64,000 nucleotides of DNA from M30B19 sp041741535 (GCA_041741535.1 JBGSJV010000167.1:21040-85039); one strand, 5' to 3'; positions 1-9,669 are shown, numbered from the stretch's first letter. Notes: generated by a model not told the origin, from the sequence alone. Translations and numbers: made by a program.

Positions 1-212
1 AGACGTGGGGGCACAAGGCCACTAGAGGAAGCGTCCATTATTTGCATAATGGGGTTCGAGGAACTCGGTGGGCCGTTTTGCGGATTTTGGCCGAGCCTCA
101 CGGGGGTGTGTTGGTGGTCGAAGAGAATCTCGTGGCCAGTTCGCTATTGGGTCGAGATTCGTGACCGTTGTTATAGCCACGATATTTAATTGAAAACGGG
201 AGAATTTGGGAC
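1..212 (+). promoter_or_regulatory. Upstream region of ACP operon with two hairpins
   Basis: No gene is visible in this stretch. It holds a 7-bp perfect hairpin at 35-52 (CCATTAT, 4-nt loop, ATAATGG) and an 8-bp inverted repeat at 125-132/153-160 (GAATCTCG/CGAGATTC). Either could be an operator or a terminator of a gene lying before the window. No convincing -35/-10 pair was found. Function is a guess. Confidence 0.25.
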
Positions 213-470
213 ATGGCTCCAGAGGAAATTCGAGAAGTCATCATCGAAATCCTAGGTGATATCGCCCCCGACGAAGATTTGGGGTCGTTGGACGATGCCG
301 TGGCTTTTCGTGAACAACTGGAGCTAGATAGCATGGACTTTTTGGACATTGTGATGGAGCTGCGGAAGCGATATCGCGTCCAAATCCCCGAAGACGAATA
401 CGTGCAACTGGCGTCGATGCGCAGTACGGTCGATTATTTGACGCCCAAAATGTCGGAAGTTGCGAAGTAG
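213..470 (+). CDS. Acyl carrier protein
   Basis: This is a stand-alone acyl carrier protein of 85 residues, within the usual 75-90. The 4'-phosphopantetheine site is Ser40 in ELDSMDFLD, at the start of helix II, and the acidic helix pattern of ACPs is clear. It would carry acyl chains as thioesters in the cytoplasm. Two phytoene-desaturase-like flavoproteins follow on the same strand after 49 nt, so the three are probably one operon, truncated on the left by the window edge. No fabD, fabG or fabF lies beside it, so I infer a pathway-specific ACP and not the housekeeping AcpP. The ribosome site (GGGAGAATTTGGGAC) is weak. Confidence 0.9.
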   Translation: MAPEEIREVIIEILGDIAPDEDLGSLDDAVAFREQLELDSMDFLDIVMELRKRYRVQIPEDEYVQLASMRSTVDYLTPKMSEVAK

Positions 471-519
471 GTCGCTTTCGTCCCCCGTTCGACTATCCAT
501 TCGTTCCGAATCACCCCCC

Positions 520-1911
520 ATGGCCGAAGCTTACGATACGCTGATTATCGGTGCGGGCATGAGCGGCCTCGCGGCGGGAATTCGATTGGCCTATTACGAC
601 CAACGGGTCGGGATCCTCGAACGCCACAAGACGATCGGTGGACTTAACTCGTTTTATCGAGCGGGTGGACGCGATTACGATGTCGGCCTCCACGCAGTCA
701 CCAATTTTACGCCCAAGGGTGCGAAAAAAGGCCCACTCTCTCGACTGTTGCGTCAACTGCGTTTTCAGTGGGAAGATTTTGCGCTCGCCCCGCAACAGCA
801 ATCGCGCATTGCCTTTCCTGGCGTCAACTTGGCGTTTTCCAACGACATTCGTTTGTTGGAATCGGAAATTGCTCGTTGCTTTCCCCACCAAGTCGCGGCC
901 TTTGCAAACTTGCGATCTCAAGTTCTCGACTACGACGACCTGGACCAAGCCGCGTTCGAGATTTCGACTCGCAAAGTACTCGGACAGATTTTTTCCGACC
1001 CTTTACTGATCGAAATGTTGTTGTGTCCCCTGATGTGGTACGGCAATGCCCGAGTTCATGATATGGACTGGGGCCAATTTTGCATCATGTTTCGCAGCAT
1101 CTTCCTGGAAGGATTTGCGCGACCCATGCGCGGTGTTCGCTTGATCTTGAAACACTTGGTTAAGAAGTTTCGATCCCTCGGTGGACAATTGCTGTTGCGA
1201 CACGGAGTCAAGCAAATTGTCAGCGAGCATGGTCGAGCAGTGGGGGTCATTTTAGATGATGGTCGCGAGATTCAAGCCAAACGCATCTTGTCCTCAGCTG
1301 GTTGGGTCGAGACTCAGCGAATGATGGGTGAGGTCGACGAAGTCGGCAACGACGCGGCCGGGCAACTGACGTTCATCGAGACGATCACGACGCTTAATTG
1401 CCAACCGGCGAAATTGGGACTTAGCGATACAATTGTCTTTTACAATGACAGTGATCGCTTTGATTGGCGACCACCTCAGCACGATTTGTGCGACCTGAGG
1501 ACGGGCGTGGTGTGTTCGCCCAACAACTATCTGTACGAGGACAACGAACAACTCCAAGATGGGGTTATCCGTATCACCTCGATCGCAAACTTCGACCGCT
1601 GGAGTGGCTTGGCCGAGGCGGACTATCGTCGGGAGAAGCTGGTTTGGTACGACCGCTCGAGCGACAGTGCGGTTCGATTTGTACCAGAATTTCGCCACCA
1701 TGCGATTGATACGGACATGTTCACACCAAAGACCATCCAGAGATTCACTTGGCACGACAATGGTGCCGTTTACGGAGCTCCGCAAAAGCGTTTGGATGGA
1801 CGAACGCAGTTGGAAAACGTCTACGTTTGCGGTACCGACCAAGGATTTGTTGGTATTGTCGGCGCGATTATCAGCGGGATCTCGATCGCCAATCAATATT
1901 GTCTCAAGTAG
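520..1911 (+). CDS. Phytoene desaturase-like FAD-dependent oxidoreductase (first of pair)
   Basis: The protein has 463 residues. An N-terminal Rossmann FAD motif (LIIGAGMSGLAAG, about residues 8-20) is followed by LERHKTIGGLNSF, the second half of the CrtI/CrtISO-type dinucleotide fold. The C-terminus has the family ending VYVCGTDQGFVGIVGAI. Such enzymes desaturate or isomerise polyenes, or oxidise lipid intermediates. The start at 520 places the FAD motif at the usual distance; an in-frame extension back to 460 overlaps the ACP gene and adds nothing recognisable. It lies 20 nt before a second paralogue, with an ACP upstream, which points to an acyl-ACP or polyene substrate. The exact reaction cannot be told from sequence. 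Confidence 0.8.
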   Translation: MAEAYDTLIIGAGMSGLAAGIRLAYYDQRVGILERHKTIGGLNSFYRAGGRDYDVGLHAVTNFTPKGAKKGPLSRLLRQLRFQWEDFALAPQQQSRIAFPGVNLAFSNDIRLLESEIARCFPHQVAAFANLRSQVLDYDDLDQAAFEISTRKVLGQIFSDPLLIEMLLCPLMWYGNARVHDMDWGQFCIMFRSIFLEGFARPMRGVRLILKHLVKKFRSLGGQLLLRHGVKQIVSEHGRAVGVILDDGREIQAKRILSSAGWVETQRMMGEVDEVGNDAAGQLTFIETITTLNCQPAKLGLSDTIVFYNDSDRFDWRPPQHDLCDLRTGVVCSPNNYLYEDNEQLQDGVIRITSIANFDRWSGLAEADYRREKLVWYDRSSDSAVRFVPEFRHHAIDTDMFTPKTIQRFTWHDNGAVYGAPQKRLDGRTQLENVYVCGTDQGFVGIVGAIISGISIANQYCLK

Positions 1912-1931
1912 TATCTGTTAGAGGCCCAATT

Positions 1932-3359
1932 ATGCCAAAAGATTTTCTCAAGGACGTGAAAGATCGCTACGACGTGGTCGTGATCGGTAGCGGATTAGGT
2001 GGTTTGACCGCTGCCAATATCTTAGCTCGACAGGGACGACAGGTGCTGCTCCTGGAACAACACTACAAGTTGGGCGGATTGGCAACTTGGTTCAAGCGAC
2101 CCGGTGGACACATCTTTGATATTTCATTGCATGGTTTTCCGTACGGGATGGTCAAGAGCTGCAAACGATATTGGTCAGCCGAGATCGCTGATTCCATTGT
2201 TCCGTTGGATGGCGTCCGATTTGATAACCCGATGTTTTCGCTCACCACCAAGTACAATCGCGAAGACTTCACTCAATTGCTGCAGACTCAATTTGGAATT
2301 TCCCCCCAAACGATTCAAGAGTTCTTTGACACCGCTCGTGGCATGAACTTCTACGACGAACAAGAGACGACCACCGGACAACTTTTTCAAAAGTTCTTCC
2401 CCGGTCGTGAAGACGTCGTGCGACTGCTCATGGAACCGATTACCTATGCCAATGGTTCGACATTGGAAGACCCGGCGATTACCTATGGGATTGTATTTTC
2501 GAACTTCATGTCGAAAGGTGTCTATGTTTTTCGCGGAGGCACGGATCGCCTGATCAAGTTGATGCAGAAAGAACTGGAGAACAATGGCGTCGATATCGCC
2601 ATCAACAGCCCGGCAGAACGAATCGTGATCGAGGGCGGAAAAGTTGCGGGCGTCAAAGTCGGCGGTCGAACCATCCAAGCGCCGGTGGTGGTTTCCAACG
2701 CCAACTTGATGAACACACTGTTTGGGTTGGTCGGTGAGGAATATTTGGATCCGGGCTTTTGTGATCAAGCCCGCGCCGTTCGAGTTAACAATTCAAGTAC
2801 CCAGGTGTACATGGCCTTGGCATCGGATCAGTCGGTTGACCGATCGACCGGCGATCTCTTGTTCAGCTCCACCGCCGACCGTTTTCAGACCGATCTGTTG
2901 CTAAGTCGAAATATTACCAGCCGCACGTTTAGTTTCTATTATCCGGATATGAGGCCGGACACCAAGCCGCGACATTTGATCGTATCAAGCACCAACGCTC
3001 GGTGGGAAGATTGGGCGGACTTGGACGAAGAATCGTATCAAGCCAGCAAACGAGACTTGATCGAAACGACCCTGGACGCCCTGGAGAAATACTTGCCCAA
3101 CTGTCGCGAGAAAATCGTACATGCAGAAGCGGCGACTCCAAGAACTTTTCATCACTACACGATGCATTATCATGGCTCGAGCTTTGGCACCAAGTTCGAA
3201 GGGCTGGGCGTCAGCCGTGAATTGCCGCAACAAATCCCTGGCCTGTACCACGCCGGAAGTGTCGGCATCATCATGTCGGGTTGGTTGGGAACCATCAATT
3301 ACGGTGTGATTGTCTCGAACGACGTCGACAACTATCTGATGGCCTCTGCTGCGAAATAA
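1932..3359 (+). CDS. Phytoene desaturase-like FAD-dependent oxidoreductase (second of pair)
   Basis: This 475-residue paralogue of the preceding gene has the FAD motif VVVIGSGLGGLTAANILA near residue 15, then LLLEQHYKLGGLATWF, and the C-terminal FAD-contact segment LYHAGSVGIIMSGWLG. The two proteins are clearly diverged, so each probably acts on a different step. The ATG at 1932 was chosen because it directly precedes the Rossmann strand and sits 20 nt after the upstream stop; the open frame runs further back but only antisense-like sequence lies there. In anammox planctomycetes, genes of this family beside ACP and fatty-acid-synthase genes have been proposed for ladderane lipids. That is only a parallel, since this window shows no other such genes. 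Confidence 0.8.
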   Translation: MPKDFLKDVKDRYDVVVIGSGLGGLTAANILARQGRQVLLLEQHYKLGGLATWFKRPGGHIFDISLHGFPYGMVKSCKRYWSAEIADSIVPLDGVRFDNPMFSLTTKYNREDFTQLLQTQFGISPQTIQEFFDTARGMNFYDEQETTTGQLFQKFFPGREDVVRLLMEPITYANGSTLEDPAITYGIVFSNFMSKGVYVFRGGTDRLIKLMQKELENNGVDIAINSPAERIVIEGGKVAGVKVGGRTIQAPVVVSNANLMNTLFGLVGEEYLDPGFCDQARAVRVNNSSTQVYMALASDQSVDRSTGDLLFSSTADRFQTDLLLSRNITSRTFSFYYPDMRPDTKPRHLIVSSTNARWEDWADLDEESYQASKRDLIETTLDALEKYLPNCREKIVHAEAATPRTFHHYTMHYHGSSFGTKFEGLGVSRELPQQIPGLYHAGSVGIIMSGWLGTINYGVIVSNDVDNYLMASAAK

Positions 3360-3466
3360 ACGCGTTGCCGCGTGTGCCGGAGTTCACAAAACACACCGAC
3401 TTTGAGCCTATCTCAAAAGGGCTCATGGCTTCGGACTGCGGAGGGAGAGAGCCGTGGCCGAGAATT

Positions 3467-6400
3467 TTATTCGCCGAAGATGTCGGTCAATTGAATCCAC
3501 GCCTTCTCGAGCTCCTGGACGTGTCCGGGTGAACGCGACTCCAATCGGACGCGCCAGGGTTTGCCGGCTTGGAGTGGTGCAAGGTCCTCCAAGTCGATCG
3601 CGATTTCGAGCACAACTTCTGAGTCGGCCTGGTGTCTTGCGGCAAAGATCGCGGGATTCCAATGATCCAAACCATTCTGTCGATCGCGGATTCTGCCCTG
3701 TGAATCAAACACAACTTCAAAACTGGCCATGTCGTCCGCGTCTGTATCGACGTATAGTACCAACCCATTTTCTAAACTCGCTTGATCGCGGGCGAGGTTT
3801 GCTTCATGATTCGATGTTGTCACCGAAGCGTTGCCGCCAATTGGAAACGCCTCCGCGGGCAATCGGATTCCGACGAAAAAGTATTGTTCGTCTTGGGCCA
3901 GTGTCATGGGTCCAAGGGATGGGGCGTTTTGCCATAACAATTCGTTGAGCTGGCCGTCCAAATAAGGACGATCCAAAGTCCAGTGAACGGTTAGACTTCG
4001 CGCCTGAGGACTCTTGAGCGCGGCACCGGTCGAAACCACGTGGGAAACGGTTGCGACCGAAGCTGGAACACTCACAGACTCCAAACGAAAACGATCGCCG
4101 TATTCCGCCATGGCCACGGAGACCATCCGCAACTGTTCGAGTTCCGGGAGCGACGACGTCGGGCAGTAGTTGGAACCGGCCAGCCATGGGTTCTTATTCA
4201 TGTCGATAAGTTTGTTCCAGGCAACTTCCGTTTGGGCGACGTCGCGGAGTTCTTGGCGGACCCGAGCCTTCAATTGCCACCATTCTGGTAGACCGTTGAG
4301 CGACGGCCATAAGGACTCCGCCCGACGGACAAGATTTGCTGCCAACTGAAGTCGTTGTTCGGTGGAGAGATCCACCAACGAACTTGCTGGATTCGTCGGC
4401 GGCATAACGGACGGTGCCGACTCAGGTTTTAACGGAGTATCCCAGGAGACTTCCGTTGTATGATGTTGGAGTTGCCCCATCTTGTTTTGAAATTGTTTGG
4501 ACTGAACGTTAGTGACCATCCTTGTTTCCGGGACGGCTGCCAATTTCGCGATTTCCGGATCTGGGTTGATGCGCCCGGTGCGGGTGGCTTCGCGTTGAGC
4601 TTTATCCAACAAAAGAATCCGTTGAACGGCTTCCGCTGGCACTTGGTCCTCCATCCCTGGTTCAACTCCAAAGCGATGCAAGGCTCGTTTGCGACGTTCC
4701 TCTTCAGACAATTCGCCTTCGGCTTCCTCTTGTGCAAACAATTCTTGCAATTCCGCGAATCGTTTCAATCTTGCCGCCCGGGCTTCGGCTCGCCCCTCCC
4801 ATTGGGCTTCGTCACTAATCAACCAATTTAGAGTGGGAATCAAAACCGCCAAGCCATCGGGTTTGTCCAGAGCCGCGTGCAAAATCTCCCATCGAGCCAA
4901 AGTGGCTTTTCGTAGATCGCCCCGAATGCTGCAGTACTGTGCCAAGTCCGCCAACCAGATTGATTGAAGCGATTCGGGAATTGAAAGTTGGATCCGCAAT
5001 TCTCGCAGCCATTGCTCTCGCTCGGCCGCCGTTGACGTTGGGACTTGGTTCAGTTGGTGCATCCAACTCGACTTCCGCGCCATTTGATTGATAGACTCCA
5101 AGTTTGTGGCAGACGTGCGAGTGCGAACGGGACGTGACGACAGGGTGCGCCCAAAAGAGTCCTTCTTCGCGGTTTGCGGTTGGAACCAACTCATATCCAC
5201 AGGCTCAAGGGTCGCGAGTCGTCGAATCCCCCAGGTCTGTTGCCCGCGCTGTTGGATATCGGCCGACGTGACGTCTTGTCTCCACGCGTCGACCAGCGTC
5301 GTGCTTTGCCAAGCGACATCATTGAGTAACTGGCCAATGTTGGTAGCCAAAGCGTGATTGGAAATGCTGGTTTCCCCGTCGCCCTGAGACAGGGTCGCGA
5401 TCACCGCAACCCCAGGATTTCCAGTTCGATGTTGTTCTTGAGCAGCGTCCAACCACGACGCAGCTTGAACTTGCAATGCAGCGTGGGAATCTCGATTCAC
5501 GAGCTGGCTTCCCGATCGACTTGGCGGGCAAACCAGGATGACTCGAGGTTGCAATGAGTTTAAGTAGGTTTGAATGCAAGTACGAAGTCGGCCGCTCGGC
5601 TGATAGGGATCAAAAGGAGTCGGATCGATCAAGACGCTGGACACTTCATTTTGCCAAAACGCTTGTTCGCATACGCCGCTTGCAATTTCCGTGCGACCAC
5701 ACAAAACGCCAACTTGCAGACCTTGGTTCACCGCCAAATGGGCAACCAGCTCTTGTGGAATCTCTTCGGCAGTCGCGGCGAGCAATAGAACCGCCAGCCC
5801 CGCGTGCGTCCGATGTTGTAGCTGCCAATTCGTTCCCCCATCATGCGTGGTCCATACTTGGCCATGGGTCCCGGCGATCCAACCCCATCGCTCATCGGCA
5901 AAATAGATGGCGTTGAGCTGTGTAGCCGAGGGCAACGTCTGGCAAGTCCACTGCTGCGACCGATTGTTGAAGTGGTATAGATTCTGTCCAACACGCGGCG
6001 CCAACCATAAAGACTCACCCGTGGTTGTCAGCAACCGAAATTCAACGTTGGCGTCGGTTCCAGGCAGCGACAGGCACGGCTCCCACTTTTGACCGCGATT
6101 TTGGGAGAAGTATAGTTTGCCGTCCGTTCCCAATGCTGCCAATCGATTTCCGAGGTTCCGAATTTCGCGGAACCGCAACTCCTCTGGAACCATCTCCGAC
6201 GTCGGAGACGATAGTGTGATGGCAACTCGGGTTGCCCGATCCCCAACGCAACGAAAAATTCCTTTTCGATTGGATAAGATCCACTCATCGCCCAAACAGA
6301 TGGCTACATTGGCGATCGCATTCGGTTGTTCCTTGGACTCCTTCATTTCAGTTGCAATTAAACTCGATGCCGCGTTTGTAGGATTGTCGACATCCATTTG

Positions 6401-7141
6401 CAGGGTGACATCATTCCAGTTCTGCCCTAGATCAAAGCTCTCGAACAATCCGGCGGGAAATTGGCCGTCAGGTTCGCCAACCGCCCAGAGTTTCTTGTGC
6501 TGGTGGTCGTAACCAATCCGAGTTAGCCTCGTCAATAGCGTGGACGACAGCTGTCGCCAAGTGACTCCACCATCCTGAGTTCGCAAAACAACGCCTTCGT
6601 GTAGACCACGAATTGGCAAGGCACGACCGCCGACTATCCAACCGTTTTTTGCATCGGCGAATACCACACTCTGGAGGTCACCGGTCCAGTCGGTGCGAAC
6701 GGCATTCCACTGTCGCCCACCGTCGGATGTTCGCCAAATAAGTCCTTGATTCCCAATGGCAACGCCGGTCTTCCCATCCGCAAACGCAAGGTCATTGATA
6801 TGGCCCGGGGAAATCAATAGTTGTCGATCATTGACGGGCACCAAACTGACCGGGTTGCCATGAAGCGAATCGGAGTCACGTTCACTTGGTGGAACTGCGG
6901 AGAATGGAGTTTCGGCAATGAGAGGTTCGGCAACGGGCGTCACCGGTAGACCTTGTTGAATCGGTTGCAGAATATTTGGCCGAGATTGAACGGTTGGTGG
7001 TTGATATTGCAAGGCCGCTCGCCGCGGACTCAGCGGTTGTGATGGATTTTGTGCTTGTCCCTGGGCGGTCGTCGCCATGAACAATGCGAGGATGATGCAC
7101 GAGAATTTCCATGCGGTACGGAGGTTGCGAATTTGCTTCAT
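3467..7141 (-). CDS. Very large exported protein: Ycf48-like propeller, central hydrolase-like segment, CBM9-like C-terminus
   Basis: The protein has 1224 residues. Residues 1-30 form a signal peptide. From about 110 to 445 there are repeated blades with the signature W-x-T-x-DGG-x-x-W (for example IWRTSDGGRQW), typical of Ycf48/BNR photosystem-assembly-like propellers. From about 445 to 650 the strand/helix order (VLLLAATAEE...LNSLQPRVILVCPP) recalls PIG-L/LmbE deacetylases, but the zinc motif HPDDE is absent. About 690-850 is helical and charged. The last ~180 residues (LDRPYLDGQLNELLW...LYVDTDAD) resemble a CBM9/DOMON-like jelly roll. AAGGAATAAATC before the ATG is a fair ribosome site. 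It is probably periplasmic or surface exposed, role unknown. The next gene on the same strand is a TPR lipoprotein. Confidence 0.75.
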   Translation of the reverse strand: MKQIRNLRTAWKFSCIILALFMATTAQGQAQNPSQPLSPRRAALQYQPPTVQSRPNILQPIQQGLPVTPVAEPLIAETPFSAVPPSERDSDSLHGNPVSLVPVNDRQLLISPGHINDLAFADGKTGVAIGNQGLIWRTSDGGRQWNAVRTDWTGDLQSVVFADAKNGWIVGGRALPIRGLHEGVVLRTQDGGVTWRQLSSTLLTRLTRIGYDHQHKKLWAVGEPDGQFPAGLFESFDLGQNWNDVTLQMDVDNPTNAASSLIATEMKESKEQPNAIANVAICLGDEWILSNRKGIFRCVGDRATRVAITLSSPTSEMVPEELRFREIRNLGNRLAALGTDGKLYFSQNRGQKWEPCLSLPGTDANVEFRLLTTTGESLWLAPRVGQNLYHFNNRSQQWTCQTLPSATQLNAIYFADERWGWIAGTHGQVWTTHDGGTNWQLQHRTHAGLAVLLLAATAEEIPQELVAHLAVNQGLQVGVLCGRTEIASGVCEQAFWQNEVSSVLIDPTPFDPYQPSGRLRTCIQTYLNSLQPRVILVCPPSRSGSQLVNRDSHAALQVQAASWLDAAQEQHRTGNPGVAVIATLSQGDGETSISNHALATNIGQLLNDVAWQSTTLVDAWRQDVTSADIQQRGQQTWGIRRLATLEPVDMSWFQPQTAKKDSFGRTLSSRPVRTRTSATNLESINQMARKSSWMHQLNQVPTSTAAEREQWLRELRIQLSIPESLQSIWLADLAQYCSIRGDLRKATLARWEILHAALDKPDGLAVLIPTLNWLISDEAQWEGRAEARAARLKRFAELQELFAQEEAEGELSEEERRKRALHRFGVEPGMEDQVPAEAVQRILLLDKAQREATRTGRINPDPEIAKLAAVPETRMVTNVQSKQFQNKMGQLQHHTTEVSWDTPLKPESAPSVMPPTNPASSLVDLSTEQRLQLAANLVRRAESLWPSLNGLPEWWQLKARVRQELRDVAQTEVAWNKLIDMNKNPWLAGSNYCPTSSLPELEQLRMVSVAMAEYGDRFRLESVSVPASVATVSHVVSTGAALKSPQARSLTVHWTLDRPYLDGQLNELLWQNAPSLGPMTLAQDEQYFFVGIRLPAEAFPIGGNASVTTSNHEANLARDQASLENGLVLYVDTDADDMASFEVVFDSQGRIRDRQNGLDHWNPAIFAARHQADSEVVLEIAIDLEDLAPLQAGKPWRVRLESRSPGHVQELEKAWIQLTDIFGE

Positions 7142-7228
7142 GATTTATTCCTTGGACTCACGTGGCGACAATGCCCGGCGTCAAAAACTCCGCAACGGAG
7201 TCCCGCATGACCTAGGCTCTTTCCAAAA

Positions 7229-7306
7229 AGGGGTCTGCCCCTCTCCGGTCATGTCTATTTGTCCGAAATTCTACGTGCCCTCCAAAGGGTCAGCCCCTTG
7301 GGGGCA
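7229..7306. repeat. Two hairpins between co-directional genes
   Basis: In the 207-nt gap between the TPR lipoprotein and the Ycf48-like gene there is a small hairpin at 7229-7242 (AGGGG, TCTG, CCCCT) and a longer, nearly perfect one at 7276-7306 (TGCCCtCCAAaGGG, loop TCAG, CCCCTTGGgGGCA). They may end transcription of the upstream gene or be REP-like palindromes. The GGGGTC/GGGTCAG cores resemble other intergenic repeats in the window. Confidence 0.5.
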
Positions 7307-7348
7307 GAGCCTCGAGCCGCTGAGTCATTGGCAGCGACCTATCGCCTA

Positions 7349-9019
7349 CTACTTTTGGTCTTCGACCGGCGGCAACGACACCATTCGGACGGGCGATGAT
7401 GGAGCGGACGTCTGTGTACTCGAGCGAATCGGTTCAGCGGGAGTGCCGACTACCGCGCGTTCTGGAATCACGTCGCTGAGTCCCTCGCGAGAGATCTCTT
7501 GCAGTCGTTCCAAAGCCTGCTTGGCGGACATAGCGGTTTTCTCGTCCTTTTCTGCCTCCGCATAGCGAATCGATTGCTGCATCAACTTTCCGGCAGCGAC
7601 CAACTTGTGCGGAAGCTTCTGTTTGGCACTGGCCAAACCCCACCGAAAGAACAGTGTGGCTGGAGTCACTGGTAAAGTTGCGTGATCGGGATCGCGTTGC
7701 CAATGTTCGGCGATTTCAGCTAGAAGAACTTCTGCCTCCGCGTACTCGTGCAGCAACATCTTTACCGTTGCCGCTTCGCTGGTCGCTTGCCATTGTAAGG
7801 TAATAGCGGTTTGATCTTTCGCATTCCTCAACGACTGCAAGGCCTGACCAATTAAAGAGTTCGCGAGCGCGAGATCAAGGGCCTGTCGATCCGTCGGTTT
7901 TGTTGCGGCTTCGGCCATCTTGGACAGTGCGTAATTTCGACGACTGATCGCGACCAACCGATGCTCGTCACCGAGGGCTTCGCGACGAATCTGTAGACCG
8001 CGCTCCAACCAGTAGTTGGCTTTGGAAAAATCACGAGCGACACCCGTGGCTTTACGATTCTCTAGTCCGTAATAGAACACCCCGAGGTCATTGGCACAGG
8101 TCGCATAGGACACATTTTTGATTCCCCAAACCTGTTCGGCGCTTTGAGTTGCTTTGACCAAGCAATCTTCCGCCAGCGAATCGTCATTCAATTGCTGTGC
8201 GATTTGCCCCATCAGTTTAAAAGCGGCAACGGTGTCCGGATGCCGAACTTGAATCACCGCTTGTCGCTGTGACAAACACCGCTCGGCGGCAATCAAGGCT
8301 GGTTCCCACTGTTCGATACTCATCAATGTCTCGGCTTGGTTGAACGCCAAATTCGCCAAGAGGTGGGAAGGCTGGCCAAACAATTGATGGACGATTTTGG
8401 CTTGTTGGTCCAACACGTTCAATTGTTCCTGGGTGGCCGTTAGGTACTGGGGGGGCGTGATCTTTCCGGTGTACCGAAGTTCTGCCATCTCATCGCGGTT
8501 TTGCAGAAACTGATTCTCCAACGTTTCAAAACGCTTCCATTCGGCAATTTGTTCGGGGCGCAGTTCCGCCAACCGGATGGCCACCTGCCGACTTAGTCGC
8601 GCTCCCGCAGTGATCCAGTTGCCGCTGCCAATCGTTTGTTCCAAAACTCGAACAACATTCTTCCAGTGCTCCGCTTCATTTGCATATTGACCGGCTCGAC
8701 GCAGTTCGGCGGCAGTGCGAACCTGTTGTTCCAACCACTCGCTGCCACTCACCGTTGGCACCTCGTCTAAGGAACCTGACGTCGTTGTCGGAGCAGATAG
8801 GTTGGGCATCGCGAGACTTGCATCACCGGTCAATCGGCCTTCGTCGCCTGGTAAACCCGGACCAGAGGTCCCGTCATTGGATTCCTGATCGTTGCTCGCC
8901 GTTTCGTTGCTGGTTCCGCAGCCGCCGATTGTGAACAGACCTCCAATTAGAGTTACTCCTGCTACCAAAAAGCCAATTCCCTTGCGCTGCCATTCACCAA
9001 TCATGTGTAGCCACTTCAT
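7349..9019 (-). CDS. TPR-repeat lipoprotein
   Basis: The protein has 556 residues from the ATG at 9019. The N-terminus has a hydrophobic stretch and the lipobox-like FTIGGC, with Cys at about residue 34, followed by a Ser/Thr/Asp-rich linker. The rest is helical with tetratricopeptide-like repeats, including runs such as ALIAAERCLSQRQAVIQVRHP and the Kinesin-light-chain style ANYWLERGLQIRREALG. The start at 9019 gives a proper lipoprotein signal and has AGGA about 10 nt upstream; a longer frame to 9076 would bury it. It is likely an envelope scaffold for protein-protein contacts. It lies directly upstream of the Ycf48-like gene on the same strand; the hairpins in between suggest partial or separate transcription. 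Confidence 0.75.
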   Translation of the reverse strand: MKWLHMIGEWQRKGIGFLVAGVTLIGGLFTIGGCGTSNETASNDQESNDGTSGPGLPGDEGRLTGDASLAMPNLSAPTTTSGSLDEVPTVSGSEWLEQQVRTAAELRRAGQYANEAEHWKNVVRVLEQTIGSGNWITAGARLSRQVAIRLAELRPEQIAEWKRFETLENQFLQNRDEMAELRYTGKITPPQYLTATQEQLNVLDQQAKIVHQLFGQPSHLLANLAFNQAETLMSIEQWEPALIAAERCLSQRQAVIQVRHPDTVAAFKLMGQIAQQLNDDSLAEDCLVKATQSAEQVWGIKNVSYATCANDLGVFYYGLENRKATGVARDFSKANYWLERGLQIRREALGDEHRLVAISRRNYALSKMAEAATKPTDRQALDLALANSLIGQALQSLRNAKDQTAITLQWQATSEAATVKMLLHEYAEAEVLLAEIAEHWQRDPDHATLPVTPATLFFRWGLASAKQKLPHKLVAAGKLMQQSIRYAEAEKDEKTAMSAKQALERLQEISREGLSDVIPERAVVGTPAEPIRSSTQTSAPSSPVRMVSLPPVEDQK

Positions 9020-9231
9020 AAAGAAATCCTGTCGGACGGGTCCGGTGCTTGATGGGAGATAGCAAAAACAGTTCATGAGGAAAAGTCGGATCTTCCCGAT
9101 GAAGCCGGTTGTATGCCATCGCGTCCAGAAAAAACCGATGAGTGCTAGCGTTCTCTCGTGTTTTGCTCCCAGTGATGGTCGAAACTAAACTGATGAGCGA
9201 CCGGCGGGAGTGAATTGGGAATCGTGTGAAT

Positions 9232-9669
9232 ATGGCGAGCAACATCCAGCCCATTGTTTTGGTGATTGACCCAGATGCCCTGACTCTGATGGGCCTATCG
9301 GCGACGCTGTACCATCAGGGACTCGAGGTACATGGCGCCCGAACTCCAATGGCAGCTGCCCGAGCGGCGCGCGACTTGGCGTTGGACTTGGTGATCATTG
9401 ACGGCTGGATCGACGATGGCCATGGTTTACCGATTCTTGAACGCTTGCGGGAACTACCACACCTGATCGACTTGCCTTGCATCTTCTTGTGGGAAAGTGC
9501 TTTGGCGCCAACTAACATGCCAATCTCGACTTTCAGTCTGTGCAAACCTTTGGATCTGGAAGCATTGGCCTCCATTGTCAAGCGCGCGTTGTGGCTGCCG
9601 CACCTGACGAATCAACCGATGGTTGTCCCCAGTTGTAAGTTTCTCCAGAATCGCTCGGTCCAAGCGTAA
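9232..9669 (+). CDS. Single-domain response-regulator receiver protein
   Basis: The protein has 145 residues and consists of a receiver (CheY-like) fold. Strand 1 is IVLVIDPDAL, which keeps the first acidic residue but has Pro where the second usual Asp sits. The phospho-acceptor is the Asp in LDLVIIDGW, and the switch Lys is in CKPLDLEAL. No output domain follows; about 25 residues of unique tail end the protein. Start could be GTG 9226 or ATG 9232; the ATG gives the normal distance to strand 1. No histidine kinase is adjacent, so its partner is unknown. It is divergent from the TPR lipoprotein and 23 nt upstream of thiL. Confidence 0.7.
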   Translation: MASNIQPIVLVIDPDALTLMGLSATLYHQGLEVHGARTPMAAARAARDLALDLVIIDGWIDDGHGLPILERLRELPHLIDLPCIFLWESALAPTNMPISTFSLCKPLDLEALASIVKRALWLPHLTNQPMVVPSCKFLQNRSVQA

